DNA of 54,597 nucleotides from NCBI GenBank assembly GCA_021298315.1, contig JAJTFC010000010.1, positions 1-54,597 of the forward strand. The letters run 5' to 3'. Position numbers and translations under genes: made by a program. The notes beneath the pieces were generated by a model. It worked only from the letters and a program-made list of their open reading frames with translations, had not been told where the DNA came from and made no database searches. Positions 20,882-29,614 of the stretch are shown here, piece after piece (within the stretch, counting starts at the first letter, position 1; the number at the start of each line of letters is the position of its first letter). This DNA is from Planctomycetaceae bacterium. GTDB taxonomy: Bacteria > Planctomycetota > Planctomycetia > Pirellulales > Pirellulaceae.

Positions 20882-22210
20882 TCAGCGCTGTGCAGGCTTG
20901 CCGACCATAGACGAGTATGACTCACAGTTCTGTGCAAACTCTTGGCAATTCAAACTTGAGGAGAAAAGAAAGATTCGTCCGGTTTCTTTGTCGATAAATC
21001 CGAATCGACAGTCACCATCGATCCATTTACCGGATTTGGAATATTCGACCAAATCGCAACCGCTTAACACTGGTGCATAGAGATCGGGACTTTCGAGAAA
21101 CTTCGATAAGGCCTCTTCTGAGACACAATGGTATACACGACCTCGATGGCGAACGGCGAAATCGCCATGACCTTGAACCCAAGCTGGACTCGAAGTAGCT
21201 CCCGTCTTCGAAGCTTCGATCGCCATGGCCAAGGAGACTGGGCAAAATCCACCCATGGCCACTGCGGTGGGCAAGCTGGGTTCGACTTTCGTTGGCTGTG
21301 CGATTTGCTCGGTGGTTTGTGGCTCGGCAGTTAGTGGCAAGCTCGGAGCAGCTGGCAATGGCACTTCCACACTGGGCACTTCCACACTGGGCACTTCCAC
21401 ACTGGGCACTTCCACACTGGGCACTTCCACGCTGGGCACTTCCACACTGGGCACTGGTGCTTCGACGACCAAGGGTTGTTGGTCTTGCAAAGACGTGGTA
21501 GGAGGTGTTGGAAGTGGGCTTTGGTTGTTGATGGCAACGTCTGCAGTATCGACCGAGGATATGGCAGCTTCAGAGAGTCGGACGCGGGCGGGTCCTTTGA
21601 GTGACGCGACAACGGGCGAGCTAGCCGGAGCCGTCGTTGATTGGCTGCTTGCAAGAGAGACTCGAACACCTTTATTCGATTCCATCGCCTCATTTGCGGG
21701 CTCGGCAGCCTTAAGCTCGGCAGCCATAAGATCCGAGCGGGTAGGTTCGAATGGTTTGGATTTGAGTTGGCCGATGAGTCGTTGATTCTTTTCAGCGACT
21801 TTCATGACGGTTCGTTCGTAAGCCGCTGGATCTTGGGCGCTGATGTTCCTGTAGATCTCATCTCCATTGGGATGGAGGTAAACGTCTGTTGGCCATCGAT
21901 TGACTCGAAATCGTGCAGCGATTTTCGTGTCCCGTTCGGCATTGATTCTTACGGCCAACACATGCTCCCCGATGGCTTGGATAAGCTGAGGATCTTTGAA
22001 GGCTTTCTTTTCGAGCATACGGCATGGAGGACAGTGGTCGCCGTAGAAATGGACCAGCACGGGTTTGCCGGTTCGCTGAGCCAGTTCCATCGTGGCGACA
22101 AGATCTTCCGACCAAGCGATTTCAGAGGAGTCTTTGGCGAACCCAAAATTTGCTAGCGTTAAGCTAAGAAGGCACCCTAGAAGGGTTGGGAGAAATTTCG
22201 ACAGGTTCAT
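20882..22210 (-). CDS. Exported thioredoxin-fold protein with VEVPS repeat linker and YHS-like C-terminus
   Basis: 442 residues. The signal peptide is at 1-25 (ending 'FGFA'). Residues ~28-145 are a thioredoxin domain of the DUF255/thioredoxin-7 kind, with HFYGDHCPPCRML (CPPC 60-63), the 'RINAERDTKIAARFRVNRWPTDVYLHPNG' strand and the cis-Pro 'RWPT'. A Pro/Val/Ser/Glu-rich linker (~150-300) contains six tandem VEVPS pentapeptides (~254-283). The C-terminal ~115 residues start 'GGFCPVSLAM' and include 'VYHCVSEEALSKFLESPDLYAPVLSGCDLVEY', a YHS-like domain with Cys residues that could bind metal. A periplasmic disulfide or metal-handling role is inferred. It is first in the run with the beta-sandwich gene. 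Confidence 0.8.
   Translation of the reverse strand: MNLSKFLPTLLGCLLSLTLANFGFAKDSSEIAWSEDLVATMELAQRTGKPVLVHFYGDHCPPCRMLEKKAFKDPQLIQAIGEHVLAVRINAERDTKIAARFRVNRWPTDVYLHPNGDEIYRNISAQDPAAYERTVMKVAEKNQRLIGQLKSKPFEPTRSDLMAAELKAAEPANEAMESNKGVRVSLASSQSTTAPASSPVVASLKGPARVRLSEAAISSVDTADVAINNQSPLPTPPTTSLQDQQPLVVEAPVPSVEVPSVEVPSVEVPSVEVPSVEVPSVEVPLPAAPSLPLTAEPQTTEQIAQPTKVEPSLPTAVAMGGFCPVSLAMAIEASKTGATSSPAWVQGHGDFAVRHRGRVYHCVSEEALSKFLESPDLYAPVLSGCDLVEYSKSGKWIDGDCRFGFIDKETGRIFLFSSSLNCQEFAQNCESYSSMVGKPAQR
21362..21451 (-). repeat. Six tandem 15-bp repeats encoding VEVPS
   Basis: Six head-to-tail copies of a 15-bp unit (CACTTCCACACTGGG on the + strand) lie inside the thioredoxin-YHS gene. Five are identical; the fifth (21422-21436) has one A-to-G change. 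The unit is five codons, so copy changes keep frame and only alter linker length. Confidence 0.95.
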
Positions 22211-22366
22211 TCAAGGATCTCCGCGATTGGCGATACGAACGGATTTTCTCTGCAGTTAGGCGCATCGATTTCCGGTTAGATCGGATGTGCCGAGGATGCC
22301 GGTCGAGCAAAATGGACGTTTTCGGTGAAAAAAGAGGGGAAGAGTTTCGTCCACCGGCCAAGGTGC

Positions 22367-22395
22367 TTGACATTTCCTCCAAAAAACCCTAAGAT
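22367..22395 (+). promoter_or_regulatory. Candidate sigma-70-type promoter of rho
   Basis: A perfect TTGACA (22367-22372), a 17-nt spacer and TAAGAT (22390-22395, 4 of 6). Transcription from here would begin near 22402 and give a leader of about 280 nt before the rho ATG at 22681. Confidence 0.55.
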
Positions 22396-22680
22396 CTTGT
22401 GACTGCTGGTCAGAAACGGTTGATTTCTCCTCGTTTCACGTGCTTTTGTGTCCCTAGTCTAGGGTCGCGATTGGCAGGACGCTTTAGTCGTTCATCAAGT
22501 CCTCGGTGCTTATCTGCATCGCAGTGCTTATCCAGTAGGCAAAGTTTGCATTCGGCAAGTTGTTTGACGTCCAGGAAGTGTTGGACGCTATTAGACCGCA
22601 AAGTTTCGTCGGGTCTTCGAGGTCGATGTTCCCGCGTGCTCTAGGATTCTTTTTTCTCTGTTGATTTCTGGATTTTTTCG
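22396..22680 (+). promoter_or_regulatory. Long untranslated leader of rho
   Basis: About 280 nt separate the candidate promoter from the rho start, with no convincing leader peptide. The last ~35 nt (22646-22680) are strongly pyrimidine-rich with runs of T (GATTCTTTTTTCTC and GGATTTTTTCG) and no Shine-Dalgarno. C/U-rich, unstructured RNA is what Rho binds, so autoregulated termination in the leader, as known for E. coli rho, is plausible but not shown. Confidence 0.4.
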
Positions 22681-24045
22681 ATGCCTAAAAAGAAGCGTTA
22701 CCGATCGCGCGTGCATGGGGATGACATGGGTGGAGGCGGTTCCTCAGGATCCCGACCACGAGTTAGGCGAACCCGACGAAGGCATGGACCGGGTTACCAA
22801 CAAGCCTTCGGGCGTGACGACGAAAACCAAGGCACCGAGGAAACCAATCAAGAGCCAGAACTCGATGAAGAGGGCAATCCGATCCCTCGTCCCGAGGCTC
22901 CAGCTGCCCCTCAAGAAGAACCCGGTGAAGAGTTTTTCGGGATGCTCGAAATGCATCCGAATGGATACGGGTTCCTTCGCTCGCCGAAAAACAACTACTC
23001 TCGCGAGCGCTCCGACCCATTTGTCCCAGGAACGATGATTGAAAAGTTCCGTTTGCGACAGGGGCTCAAGATTCGGGCTGTGATGCAACAGAGCCGACGA
23101 TCTCAAGGTCCCCGCGTCCGCGAAATTCTCGACGTCGAAGGGATGAAACCCGAGGATTACGTCAACGTAAAGTCCTTCGATACACTCACTGCCGTCAACC
23201 CGGAAAAGTGGCTCAAGCTCGAGGTCGGTACCAAGCCGGTTACCAACCGCGTCATCGATCTGCTTGCTCCTCTAGGACGCGGACAACGCTGCTTGATCGT
23301 CGCTCCACCGCGATCGGGTAAGACGATCATGCTCCAAGACATCTCGCGTGGGATTGCTCAGAACTATCCCGACGTTGAATTGATCGTTCTGCTGATCGAC
23401 GAGCGGCCTGAAGAGGTCACCGATATGCGGATGAACGTCAAACGTGGCGAAGTGATCGCAAGCAGCCTCGATGAGGATGTCGATTCGCACGTCCGCTTGA
23501 GTCAACTGGTCGTCGATCGTTGCAGACGATTAGCGGAAATGGGTAAAGATGTCTTCTTGCTCATGGACTCGATCACCAGACTTGCTCGAGCCTTTAACAA
23601 ATGGGTCGGCAACTCAGGCCCAGTCATGTCCGGTGGTGTGAACATCAAAGCCATGGACATTCCCAAGAAACTCTTTGCGACGGCTCGCGCGTTTGCCGAA
23701 GGTGGTTCGCTGACGATCGTCGGAACCGCACTGGTCGACACCGGTTCTCGTATGGATGAACTGATTTTCCAAGAGTTCAAGGGTACTGGTAATATGGAAC
23801 TGGTCCTTGATCGAAAGCTCGCCGATCGACGCATTTGGCCTGCGATCGATATCACTCAGTCAGGCACTCGGCGCGAAGAACTCCTTCACGATCCCGAGAC
23901 GTATCATGCCGTGACGATGATTCGCCGAACTCTCAACTCGATGAACCCCGTCGATGCGATGGAGCAGTTGACCAAACAGCTTGGGCGTTTCCCGAGCAAC
24001 CAGGAATTCCTCAAGCTTATCGCCAACGCGAAAATCATGGATTGA
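22681..24045 (+). CDS. rho: Transcription termination factor Rho
   Basis: 454 residues. Rho is a hexameric RNA-dependent ATPase that releases transcripts. The first ~80 residues are basic then acidic and low-complexity (GGGGSSGSRPRVRRTRRRHG; later EETNQEPELDEEG), replacing the usual N-terminal Rho_N helical subdomain. The cold-shock-like RNA-binding domain follows ('GMLEMHPNGYGFLRSP', ~87-102, 'EKFRLRQGLKI'). The ATPase core has Walker A APPRSGKT (208-215), Walker B-region 'VELIVLLIDERPEEVTDM', the Q-loop/R-loop region 'GSGPVMSGGVNIKAMDIPKKLF' and 'DKRIWPAIDI'-type end. The start is ATG-Pro-Lys-Lys-Lys without a Shine-Dalgarno. rnpA follows after 20 nt. Confidence 0.97.
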   Translation: MPKKKRYRSRVHGDDMGGGGSSGSRPRVRRTRRRHGPGYQQAFGRDDENQGTEETNQEPELDEEGNPIPRPEAPAAPQEEPGEEFFGMLEMHPNGYGFLRSPKNNYSRERSDPFVPGTMIEKFRLRQGLKIRAVMQQSRRSQGPRVREILDVEGMKPEDYVNVKSFDTLTAVNPEKWLKLEVGTKPVTNRVIDLLAPLGRGQRCLIVAPPRSGKTIMLQDISRGIAQNYPDVELIVLLIDERPEEVTDMRMNVKRGEVIASSLDEDVDSHVRLSQLVVDRCRRLAEMGKDVFLLMDSITRLARAFNKWVGNSGPVMSGGVNIKAMDIPKKLFATARAFAEGGSLTIVGTALVDTGSRMDELIFQEFKGTGNMELVLDRKLADRRIWPAIDITQSGTRREELLHDPETYHAVTMIRRTLNSMNPVDAMEQLTKQLGRFPSNQEFLKLIANAKIMD

Positions 24046-24065
24046 TCGCGCTGTGATCGAAGCGC

Positions 24066-24422
24066 ATGGCTGATCAACCGTCGGAAGAATTTCCAAAGTC
24101 CGCTCGGGTCTTCAAACAACGAGACTTCGACCGGGCTTTCAAATCCTCGCGAGTCATTGCCGACTCGGTCCTCGTGATCCACGTAACCCCCAACGGGCAG
24201 TCTCGCTGCCGATTGGGTATATCGATGTCCAGGAAGGTCGGGAACGCGGTGGTGCGCAACTATTGGAAGCGTTTGATCCGAGAAGCCTTTCGACGTCGGC
24301 AACACGCATTCGCAGCTTCATACGACTTAGTCGTCCGACCTCGTAAAGGGGCTGTAGCCGATTATCAAGCGATCCTCGACTCGTTGGCCAATTGCCAACG
24401 CCGCTTAGCGAAAACGAAATAG
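24066..24422 (+). CDS. rnpA: Ribonuclease P protein component
   Basis: 118 residues, the usual RnpA length. It shows the signature basic helix 'RNYWKRLIREAFR' with the preceding 'GISMSRKVGNAVVRN', and an N-terminal 'RVFKQRDFDRAFKSSR' that matches the family's 'L....F...F'. RnpA binds the RNase P RNA and helps it cut the 5' leaders off pre-tRNAs. In most bacteria rnpA follows rpmH near dnaA; here it follows rho by 20 nt with no rpmH visible, so it is probably co-transcribed with rho. No Shine-Dalgarno is obvious. Confidence 0.9.
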   Translation: MADQPSEEFPKSARVFKQRDFDRAFKSSRVIADSVLVIHVTPNGQSRCRLGISMSRKVGNAVVRNYWKRLIREAFRRRQHAFAASYDLVVRPRKGAVADYQAILDSLANCQRRLAKTK

Positions 24423-24435
24423 TTCGCTTTTGCGA

Positions 24436-25872
24436 TTAGGCCATGATCTCGTGAATCGCAGAAGCATCGAGCACTCCGGTGAGCTTCTCATCGAGTCCAC
24501 CATGGAAGTAAGTCAAACGGCGATGGTCTAGTCCCATCAATTGCAAGATCGTTGCGTGCAAGTCTCTTAGATGTCGTGGGTTTTCGACAGCAGCTTCTCC
24601 AAGCTCATCGGTCTGGCCGTAGCTGGTGCCACCCTTGACCCCCGCTCCGGCTAACCAATAGGTGAATCCTTTGGGGTTGTGATCTCGTCCACCAGGTTTG
24701 CCACCGGTATTGAACGTCTCGGAAACAGGCATACGACCGAATTCGCCTCCCCATACGATCAATGTCGATTCGAGCAAACCTCGCTGCTGGAGATCGGTCA
24801 AGAGGGCTGCGATGGGGCGATCCACCTCCGGGCAATGGAGCGAGAGATTCTCCTCGATTCCATGATGGCCATCCCAAGTGTTCTGGCCGCCGGCGTTTCC
24901 TCCACCGGAGTAAATCTGAATAAACCTTACCCCTCGCTCGACAAGTCGGCGAGCGATGAGGCATTGGCGACCAAAGGTGCTCGGACCGAGCGCCAGCGGA
25001 TGCCACTGCGGCTTGGGCTCATTGATACCATACATTTCGATCGTCTCGGCAGTCTCTTGCGAGAGATCCATCGCTTCGGGGGCTGCCATTTGAAGCTGGA
25101 AAGCCAATTCGTAACTTGCGATGCGAGCATCGAGCTCCGAGTAATCGGCTCGTTTATGAGCATAGTTGCGATTGAGCTCATTGAGCAGATCGATCTCAGA
25201 ACGTTGGGCCGGGGAGTCGATGTTCGAAGGTGGTTTGAGATTCAGGATCGGTTGCGATCCTGGACGCATCAGGGTTCCTTGATAGGCTGCGGGCATGTAG
25301 CCGCTAGACCAATTCGGAGCACCGCTGGTTGGTCCTCCTCGCGGATCGAGCATCACGACATAACCTGGCAGGTTTTGGTTCTCGGAACCCAAACCGTAGG
25401 TGATCCAAGACCCCAACGATGGGTGACCTTGGATAATCCTACCGCAGTTGATCTGCAGCAAGGCACTGCCGTGGGCAAATGAATCGCTCGTTAGGGATTT
25501 GACCAACGCCAATTTATCCATGTGCTTGGAGATGTTCGGAAAAGCGTCCGAGCACCACAGACCGGACTCGCCGTGTTGTGCGAATGTTCGCCGACTTGCT
25601 TGCAAGACCGCTTGGGTTTTTGTTCCGCGCCGAAACTCGTTTTGAGTCGTTTGTCCATCGCGTTTTTGAAGTTCGGGTTTATAGTCGAAGAGATCGACTT
25701 GAGACGGACCACCGAACATAAACAGGAAGATCACCGATTTGGCTTTGGTCGGATGCGTTGCCCCTTGTAGGCGTTGGTCGCGCAGCATCGAAAGCAGGGC
25801 TAGCGATCCAAAACCTGCACCGCTAGAAGTGCAAAAACGACGCCGATCCAGCCGATGGTCTTCAGCACGCAT
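24436..25872 (-). CDS. DUF1501 (sulfatase-like) protein
   Basis: 478 residues. The N-terminus has a twin-arginine-like export signal (LDRRRFCTSSGAGFGSLALLSML). The body shows the DUF1501 order: 'AKSVIFLFMFGGPSQVDLFDYKP', 'WCSDAFPNISKHMDKLALVKSL', 'GLGSENQNLPGYVVMLDPRGGPTSGAPNWSSGYMPAAYQGT', 'RLVERGVRFIQIYSGGGNAGGQNTWDGHHGIEENL', 'LIVWGGEFGRMP' and 'GRDHNPKGFTYWLAGAGVKGG'. The fold is alkaline-phosphatase/sulfatase-like, but substrate and reaction are unknown. These genes are paired with PSD1 cytochrome genes throughout planctomycete genomes, as here (7 nt downstream). Confidence 0.9.
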   Translation of the reverse strand: MRAEDHRLDRRRFCTSSGAGFGSLALLSMLRDQRLQGATHPTKAKSVIFLFMFGGPSQVDLFDYKPELQKRDGQTTQNEFRRGTKTQAVLQASRRTFAQHGESGLWCSDAFPNISKHMDKLALVKSLTSDSFAHGSALLQINCGRIIQGHPSLGSWITYGLGSENQNLPGYVVMLDPRGGPTSGAPNWSSGYMPAAYQGTLMRPGSQPILNLKPPSNIDSPAQRSEIDLLNELNRNYAHKRADYSELDARIASYELAFQLQMAAPEAMDLSQETAETIEMYGINEPKPQWHPLALGPSTFGRQCLIARRLVERGVRFIQIYSGGGNAGGQNTWDGHHGIEENLSLHCPEVDRPIAALLTDLQQRGLLESTLIVWGGEFGRMPVSETFNTGGKPGGRDHNPKGFTYWLAGAGVKGGTSYGQTDELGEAAVENPRHLRDLHATILQLMGLDHRRLTYFHGGLDEKLTGVLDASAIHEIMA

Positions 25873-25879
25873 TATTGAG

Positions 25880-28255
25880 TTAATCCATGTAGATAAATTC
25901 GCTACTGTTTAGCAAAGCGCGACACAAGCTGACGAATCGGTCTTGGTTACTTCCCACATATTCAAGAACCGAACGCATCTCTCGATCTGTCGGCATCCGC
26001 TGATAGACTGCCTGCCAGAGAGCTTCGATCTGCCTGGAGCGATCCATGCCGACTCGATCGAAGACTCTCTTGGACAAATGCTCGGCCTGCTCATGCATCC
26101 ACGGGTCGTTTAAAAGCAAAAGTGCTTGGGGAGCCGTGGTCGTCACTGTCCTTACTGGAGTCGGAGAAGTGCTATTGGCAAAATCGAGGGTTTCCAAGAA
26201 AGGAACTTTCAGCGAACGCTTGACGATCAAATACACGCTTCGGCAATCCTGCTGATCTTTGGGGCTTTCGTGCCACATGGAAACCGAGACCGGATTGGCG
26301 GCATCTTTGACCTCCTGAGTAAGGCTCGGGTAAATGCTCGGGCCTGAGCGTTGGTTGCTCAGTCGTCCGGAGATCTTCAAGATCGAGTCGCGAATCGATT
26401 CAGCATCGAGTCGTCTGAGTTGTGGTTGACCGTAGAGGGATGCCTCCGAGGAGACCGCTGGGCGAGAAGACTTGCTGTAACTATCGCTTGAGAGAATGAT
26501 CCTGTGTACATGTTTGATCGACCAACCCGAGGCGATCAGTTCATTGGCAAGAAAATCTAGCAGTTTCAGGTTGCTTGGTTTCTGACCCGTGGTGCCAAAG
26601 TCGTCGATACTCGGAACGATACCGATACCGAAATGGCGTTGCCAAATCCGATTGACAAGAACTCTGGCAGTCATCGGATTTTTCTCACTAGCGATCCATT
26701 GAGCCAGCTTGAGTCGATGCGATTTGCTCTCGCCAACAGGCAGTTCCGGTAAGATTTCTGGCGTCTTAGGATGGACTTGTTCTTTGGGTGAATTTGGATC
26801 ACCTCGATTCAATACAAAGGTCGCTTTAGGCTCCGGGCCGATCTCCCAGACCGACAGCGCAGCTTCGAAGGGTGGGACAGAATCTCGGAGTGTTTTGATA
26901 TCGCCTTCGATTGCAAGTCTCGCGGCAGGATCGCTCGACGATTCGAGCTCCTTTTGCTTCTGAGCGATCTTCGTTTGGCGATCTGCTTCCCAACTGGCGG
27001 ACTCTTGATCGGAGACCAAATAGCGTTGTATTTTACCGGTTCCTCGGCCACCGCCTCCCTTTTTGGATAACCCATAAGGATCGATGCCGCGCATGAAGGA
27101 CAAAAGCGAATAGTAATCATGTTGGCTGATCGGATCGAATTTGTGATCGTGGCATCGAGCACAACCGATCGTCAGTCCGAGGAATGCAGAGCCGATGGTG
27201 ACCATCACATCATCAGCATCATCGAACTCGGCAGCCAGAGTATCATCGGGCTCATCGTCCCAAACATGCAGGCGATAGAAACCCGTCGCGATCACCGCTT
27301 GCCGCCAAAGCTCAGGTTCGTTCGATGGCCCGTAGCCTTGAGACTCTGCCCATTGATCCCCGGCGAGTTGTTCGATGATGAATTGATCGTAGGGTTTGTC
27401 TTTGGCGAATGCATCGATGACATAATCGCGGTACTTCCAAGCGTGGGGTTTGAGCCCATCGCGTTCGTAACCGTTGGTTTCTGCAAAACGTACCCAATCG
27501 AGCCAGTATCGACCCCATCGCTCACCGTAGTGAAGGGAGCCAAGTAGCTCCTCGACGATTTCATTCCAACGCTCGATTGCTGGGTCTTGTTCGAAAGCTT
27601 GGACCTGTTCGTAGGTTGGTGGCAAGCCCCATAGATCCAGATAGAGCCGTCGGAGCCGTTCGCGAGGCGAGGCGGTCTGGAGATTCAGATCACCCACAAG
27701 CAGATCGATTTTCTTCGACGGGCTCAGCTCGCCCAGAGGGCTATCCCAAGTCGGCAGATTCAGAGGTTGAAAAGCCCAGTAGGCACGATCTTCATCGGTG
27801 ATTTCAAAGATTCGGTTTCGCTTCTTTGGACCGATCGACTCGGTGCTTTCTGGGACCTGCGATCGAGGATCGTAAGCTCCTTGAGAGATCCATTCGAGGA
27901 TGGATGACTGTTGGGCTTTACTCAAAGGATCTTTGGGCGGTGGAGGCATTCGCACATCAGGATCCTGGCTGGTGACGACGGTAAAAAGCAAACTGTTTTT
28001 GGGGTCGCCCGGTTTGATTACGCCGGCGGCCTGCCAACCCTTTGGGTGTGAAAGATCCAGATCCGCTTTGGAGTCTTTGCCCTGGTGGCATTCCAAGCAG
28101 TGCTTTTCGAGCAGTGGTCGGATCTTGGATTCAAAAAATGCGATTGCTTTAGGATCCGCAGGATCTTGACCTAGCAGTGTTTGATCCGAGCAACCCAGCG
28201 CGCAAAGTACCGTCATAAACAATCGCAAAACGCAATGTGTTTTTTCCAGTCGCAT
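25880..28255 (-). CDS. PSD1 cytochrome c / DUF1549 / DUF1553 protein
   Basis: 791 residues. After a signal peptide (ending near 'ALGCSDQTLLGQ', a possible lipobox at LGCS) comes the planctomycete cytochrome c domain with HCLECH (heme site ~53-57) and 'DLDLSHPKGWQAAG', then 'MPPPPKDPLSKAQ'. Next is the DUF1549 block ('LRRLYLDLWGLPPTYEQVQAF', 'YGERWGRYWLDWVRFAETNGYERDG', 'FYRLHVWDDEPDD', 'CARCHDHKFDPISQHDYY'; this CARCH may hold a second heme). The C-terminal DUF1553 block includes 'NRIWQRHFGIGIV', 'DFGTTGQKPSN' and 'TAPQALLLLNDPWM'. It is thought to be a periplasmic electron carrier for a partner enzyme, here the DUF1501 protein 7 nt downstream. Confidence 0.92.
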   Translation of the reverse strand: MRLEKTHCVLRLFMTVLCALGCSDQTLLGQDPADPKAIAFFESKIRPLLEKHCLECHQGKDSKADLDLSHPKGWQAAGVIKPGDPKNSLLFTVVTSQDPDVRMPPPPKDPLSKAQQSSILEWISQGAYDPRSQVPESTESIGPKKRNRIFEITDEDRAYWAFQPLNLPTWDSPLGELSPSKKIDLLVGDLNLQTASPRERLRRLYLDLWGLPPTYEQVQAFEQDPAIERWNEIVEELLGSLHYGERWGRYWLDWVRFAETNGYERDGLKPHAWKYRDYVIDAFAKDKPYDQFIIEQLAGDQWAESQGYGPSNEPELWRQAVIATGFYRLHVWDDEPDDTLAAEFDDADDVMVTIGSAFLGLTIGCARCHDHKFDPISQHDYYSLLSFMRGIDPYGLSKKGGGGRGTGKIQRYLVSDQESASWEADRQTKIAQKQKELESSSDPAARLAIEGDIKTLRDSVPPFEAALSVWEIGPEPKATFVLNRGDPNSPKEQVHPKTPEILPELPVGESKSHRLKLAQWIASEKNPMTARVLVNRIWQRHFGIGIVPSIDDFGTTGQKPSNLKLLDFLANELIASGWSIKHVHRIILSSDSYSKSSRPAVSSEASLYGQPQLRRLDAESIRDSILKISGRLSNQRSGPSIYPSLTQEVKDAANPVSVSMWHESPKDQQDCRSVYLIVKRSLKVPFLETLDFANSTSPTPVRTVTTTAPQALLLLNDPWMHEQAEHLSKRVFDRVGMDRSRQIEALWQAVYQRMPTDREMRSVLEYVGSNQDRFVSLCRALLNSSEFIYMD

Positions 28256-28272
28256 AGGTCGCTCGCATTCAA

Positions 28273-28389
28273 GATCAGACAGATCAGACAGATCAGACAG
28301 ATCAGACGGATCGGACGGATCGGACAGATCAGACGGATCGGACAGATCAGACGGATCGGACAGATCGGACGGATCGGACGGATCAGTCG
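28273..28389 (-). repeat. Thirteen tandem 9-bp repeats (GATCRGACR)
   Basis: Twelve clean copies plus one degenerate copy of GATCRGACR run head to tail in the gap between the tdh stop and the PSD1 start. Copies differ only by A/G at two positions. Every copy has a GATC tetranucleotide, 9 bp apart. The array lies within 20 bp of the PSD1 start codon, so it would form part of its leader or promoter region. Confidence 0.95.
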
Positions 28390-28410
28390 TGGATTTCTCC
28401 GAAATCTACA
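28389..28410. terminator. Hairpin downstream of tdh sharing a 15-bp core with the dnaK 3' hairpin
   Basis: GTGGATTTC-TCC-GAAATCTAC (28390-28410) forms a 9-bp stem in + strand RNA (one G-U) and a one-mismatch stem in the minus transcript that carries tdh. It begins directly after the tdh stop. The 15-bp core GATTTCTCCGAAATC (28392-28406) recurs exactly after dnaK. Confidence 0.5.
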
Positions 28411-28413
28411 ACA

Positions 28414-29454
28414 TTATGTCCAAGAGAGAATGACTTTGCCAGAGTTGCCTTGCTGCATGACTTGAAAGCCTTTCTCGAATTCGGTGTAATGGAACCGGTG
28501 AGTGATCACTGGAGAGATATCTAAACCGCTTTCGAGCATCACGGTCATCTTGTACCAGGTCTCATACATTTCCCGGCCATAGATGCCTTGGATGTTGAGC
28601 ATGTTAAAGACCACGATATTCCAATCGATAGCGATCGGCTCTGAGGGTATCCCAAGCATTGCGATTTTGCCCCCGTGGCACATCGCATCGAGCATCGAAC
28701 GGAATGCGGCAGGCGAACCGGACATCTCCAGGCCGACATCAAAGCCTTCCTTCATCCCAAGTTGCTTCATCGCATCCTCGAGTGAGGTCTCCTTGGGATT
28801 GATCGCCAAAGTGGCTCCCATGGTTTTGGCAAGGTTGAGTCGATAGGGGTTCAAGTCGGTAATGACCACATGGCGAGCTCCAGCATGTTTGGCGACTGCG
28901 GTAGCCATGAGCCCGATTGGTCCTGCACCGGTGATCAGCACGTCTTCGCCTAAACAATCGAATCGCAACGCCGTGTGGACTGCGTTTCCGAAGGGATCAA
29001 AGATTGCGGCAATGTCCCTATCGATGCCATCATGGTGATGCCAAACGTTGGTCATCGGCAGGGCGATGTATTCAGCAAAGGCTCCGGTTCGATTGACTCC
29101 GATACCTTTGGTGTCTTTGCACAGGTGTCTCCTACCGGCCCAACAATTGCGGCAGCGTCCGCATACGACGTGTCCCTCTCCGGAGACGACATCACCGGGG
29201 AAGAAGTCTTTGACGTTCGAACCGACCTCGACGATCGTGCCGACGAATTCGTGGCCGACGACCATCGGAACGGGGATTGTTTTTTGAGCCCAGGCGTCCC
29301 AGTTGTAAATGTGCAGATCGGTTCCGCAGATTCCGGTTTTCTCAACTTTGATCAGGCAATCGTTGATTCCGACTTGAGGAAATGGGACATCCTGAAGTTC
29401 GAGTCCTACGTCTCGGCGATGTTTCACCAATGCTTTCATGTTACTTGTCGCCAC
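28414..29454 (-). CDS. tdh: L-threonine 3-dehydrogenase
   Basis: 346 residues, a zinc-dependent medium-chain dehydrogenase that oxidises L-threonine to 2-amino-3-ketobutyrate with NAD+. Catalytic-zinc features are '[15 protein letters not shown]' (~40-54) and 'VVGHEFVG'. The structural zinc loop '[15 protein letters not shown]' (~97-111) is complete. '[13 protein letters not shown]' is the Tdh-specific stretch before the Rossmann motif '[18 protein letters not shown]'. The C-terminus 'GKVILSW' is intact. It is transcribed away from the membrane protein at 29615; no kbl partner (glycine C-acetyltransferase) lies next to it. Confidence 0.93.
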   Translation of the reverse strand: MATSNMKALVKHRRDVGLELQDVPFPQVGINDCLIKVEKTGICGTDLHIYNWDAWAQKTIPVPMVVGHEFVGTIVEVGSNVKDFFPGDVVSGEGHVVCGRCRNCWAGRRHLCKDTKGIGVNRTGAFAEYIALPMTNVWHHHDGIDRDIAAIFDPFGNAVHTALRFDCLGEDVLITGAGPIGLMATAVAKHAGARHVVITDLNPYRLNLAKTMGATLAINPKETSLEDAMKQLGMKEGFDVGLEMSGSPAAFRSMLDAMCHGGKIAMLGIPSEPIAIDWNIVVFNMLNIQGIYGREMYETWYKMTVMLESGLDISPVITHRFHYTEFEKGFQVMQQGNSGKVILSWT

Positions 29455-29614
29455 TTGTCAGTTAGGGTTGTTGGGGGGGAATGGTAAGGAATCGGAGAAT
29501 TTCTTCGCTATTTCCGACTGCATGTGAGGTAAAAACCCGGTATGATGGGCACTCCGAATGCCACTTTGGATGCGATTGTGCATCCGTTGCCTGCCGCAGT
29601 CAAAATCGTATGCG

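Noticed and set aside
22399..22644. 81-codon frame in the rho leader
   Set aside because: Starts with GTG almost at the predicted transcription start, is Ser/Cys/Arg-rich and lacks a ribosome site; a leader peptide is not supported.
28273..28389. CRISPR array
   Set aside because: Units are 9 bp, contiguous and without spacers; no cas genes nearby.
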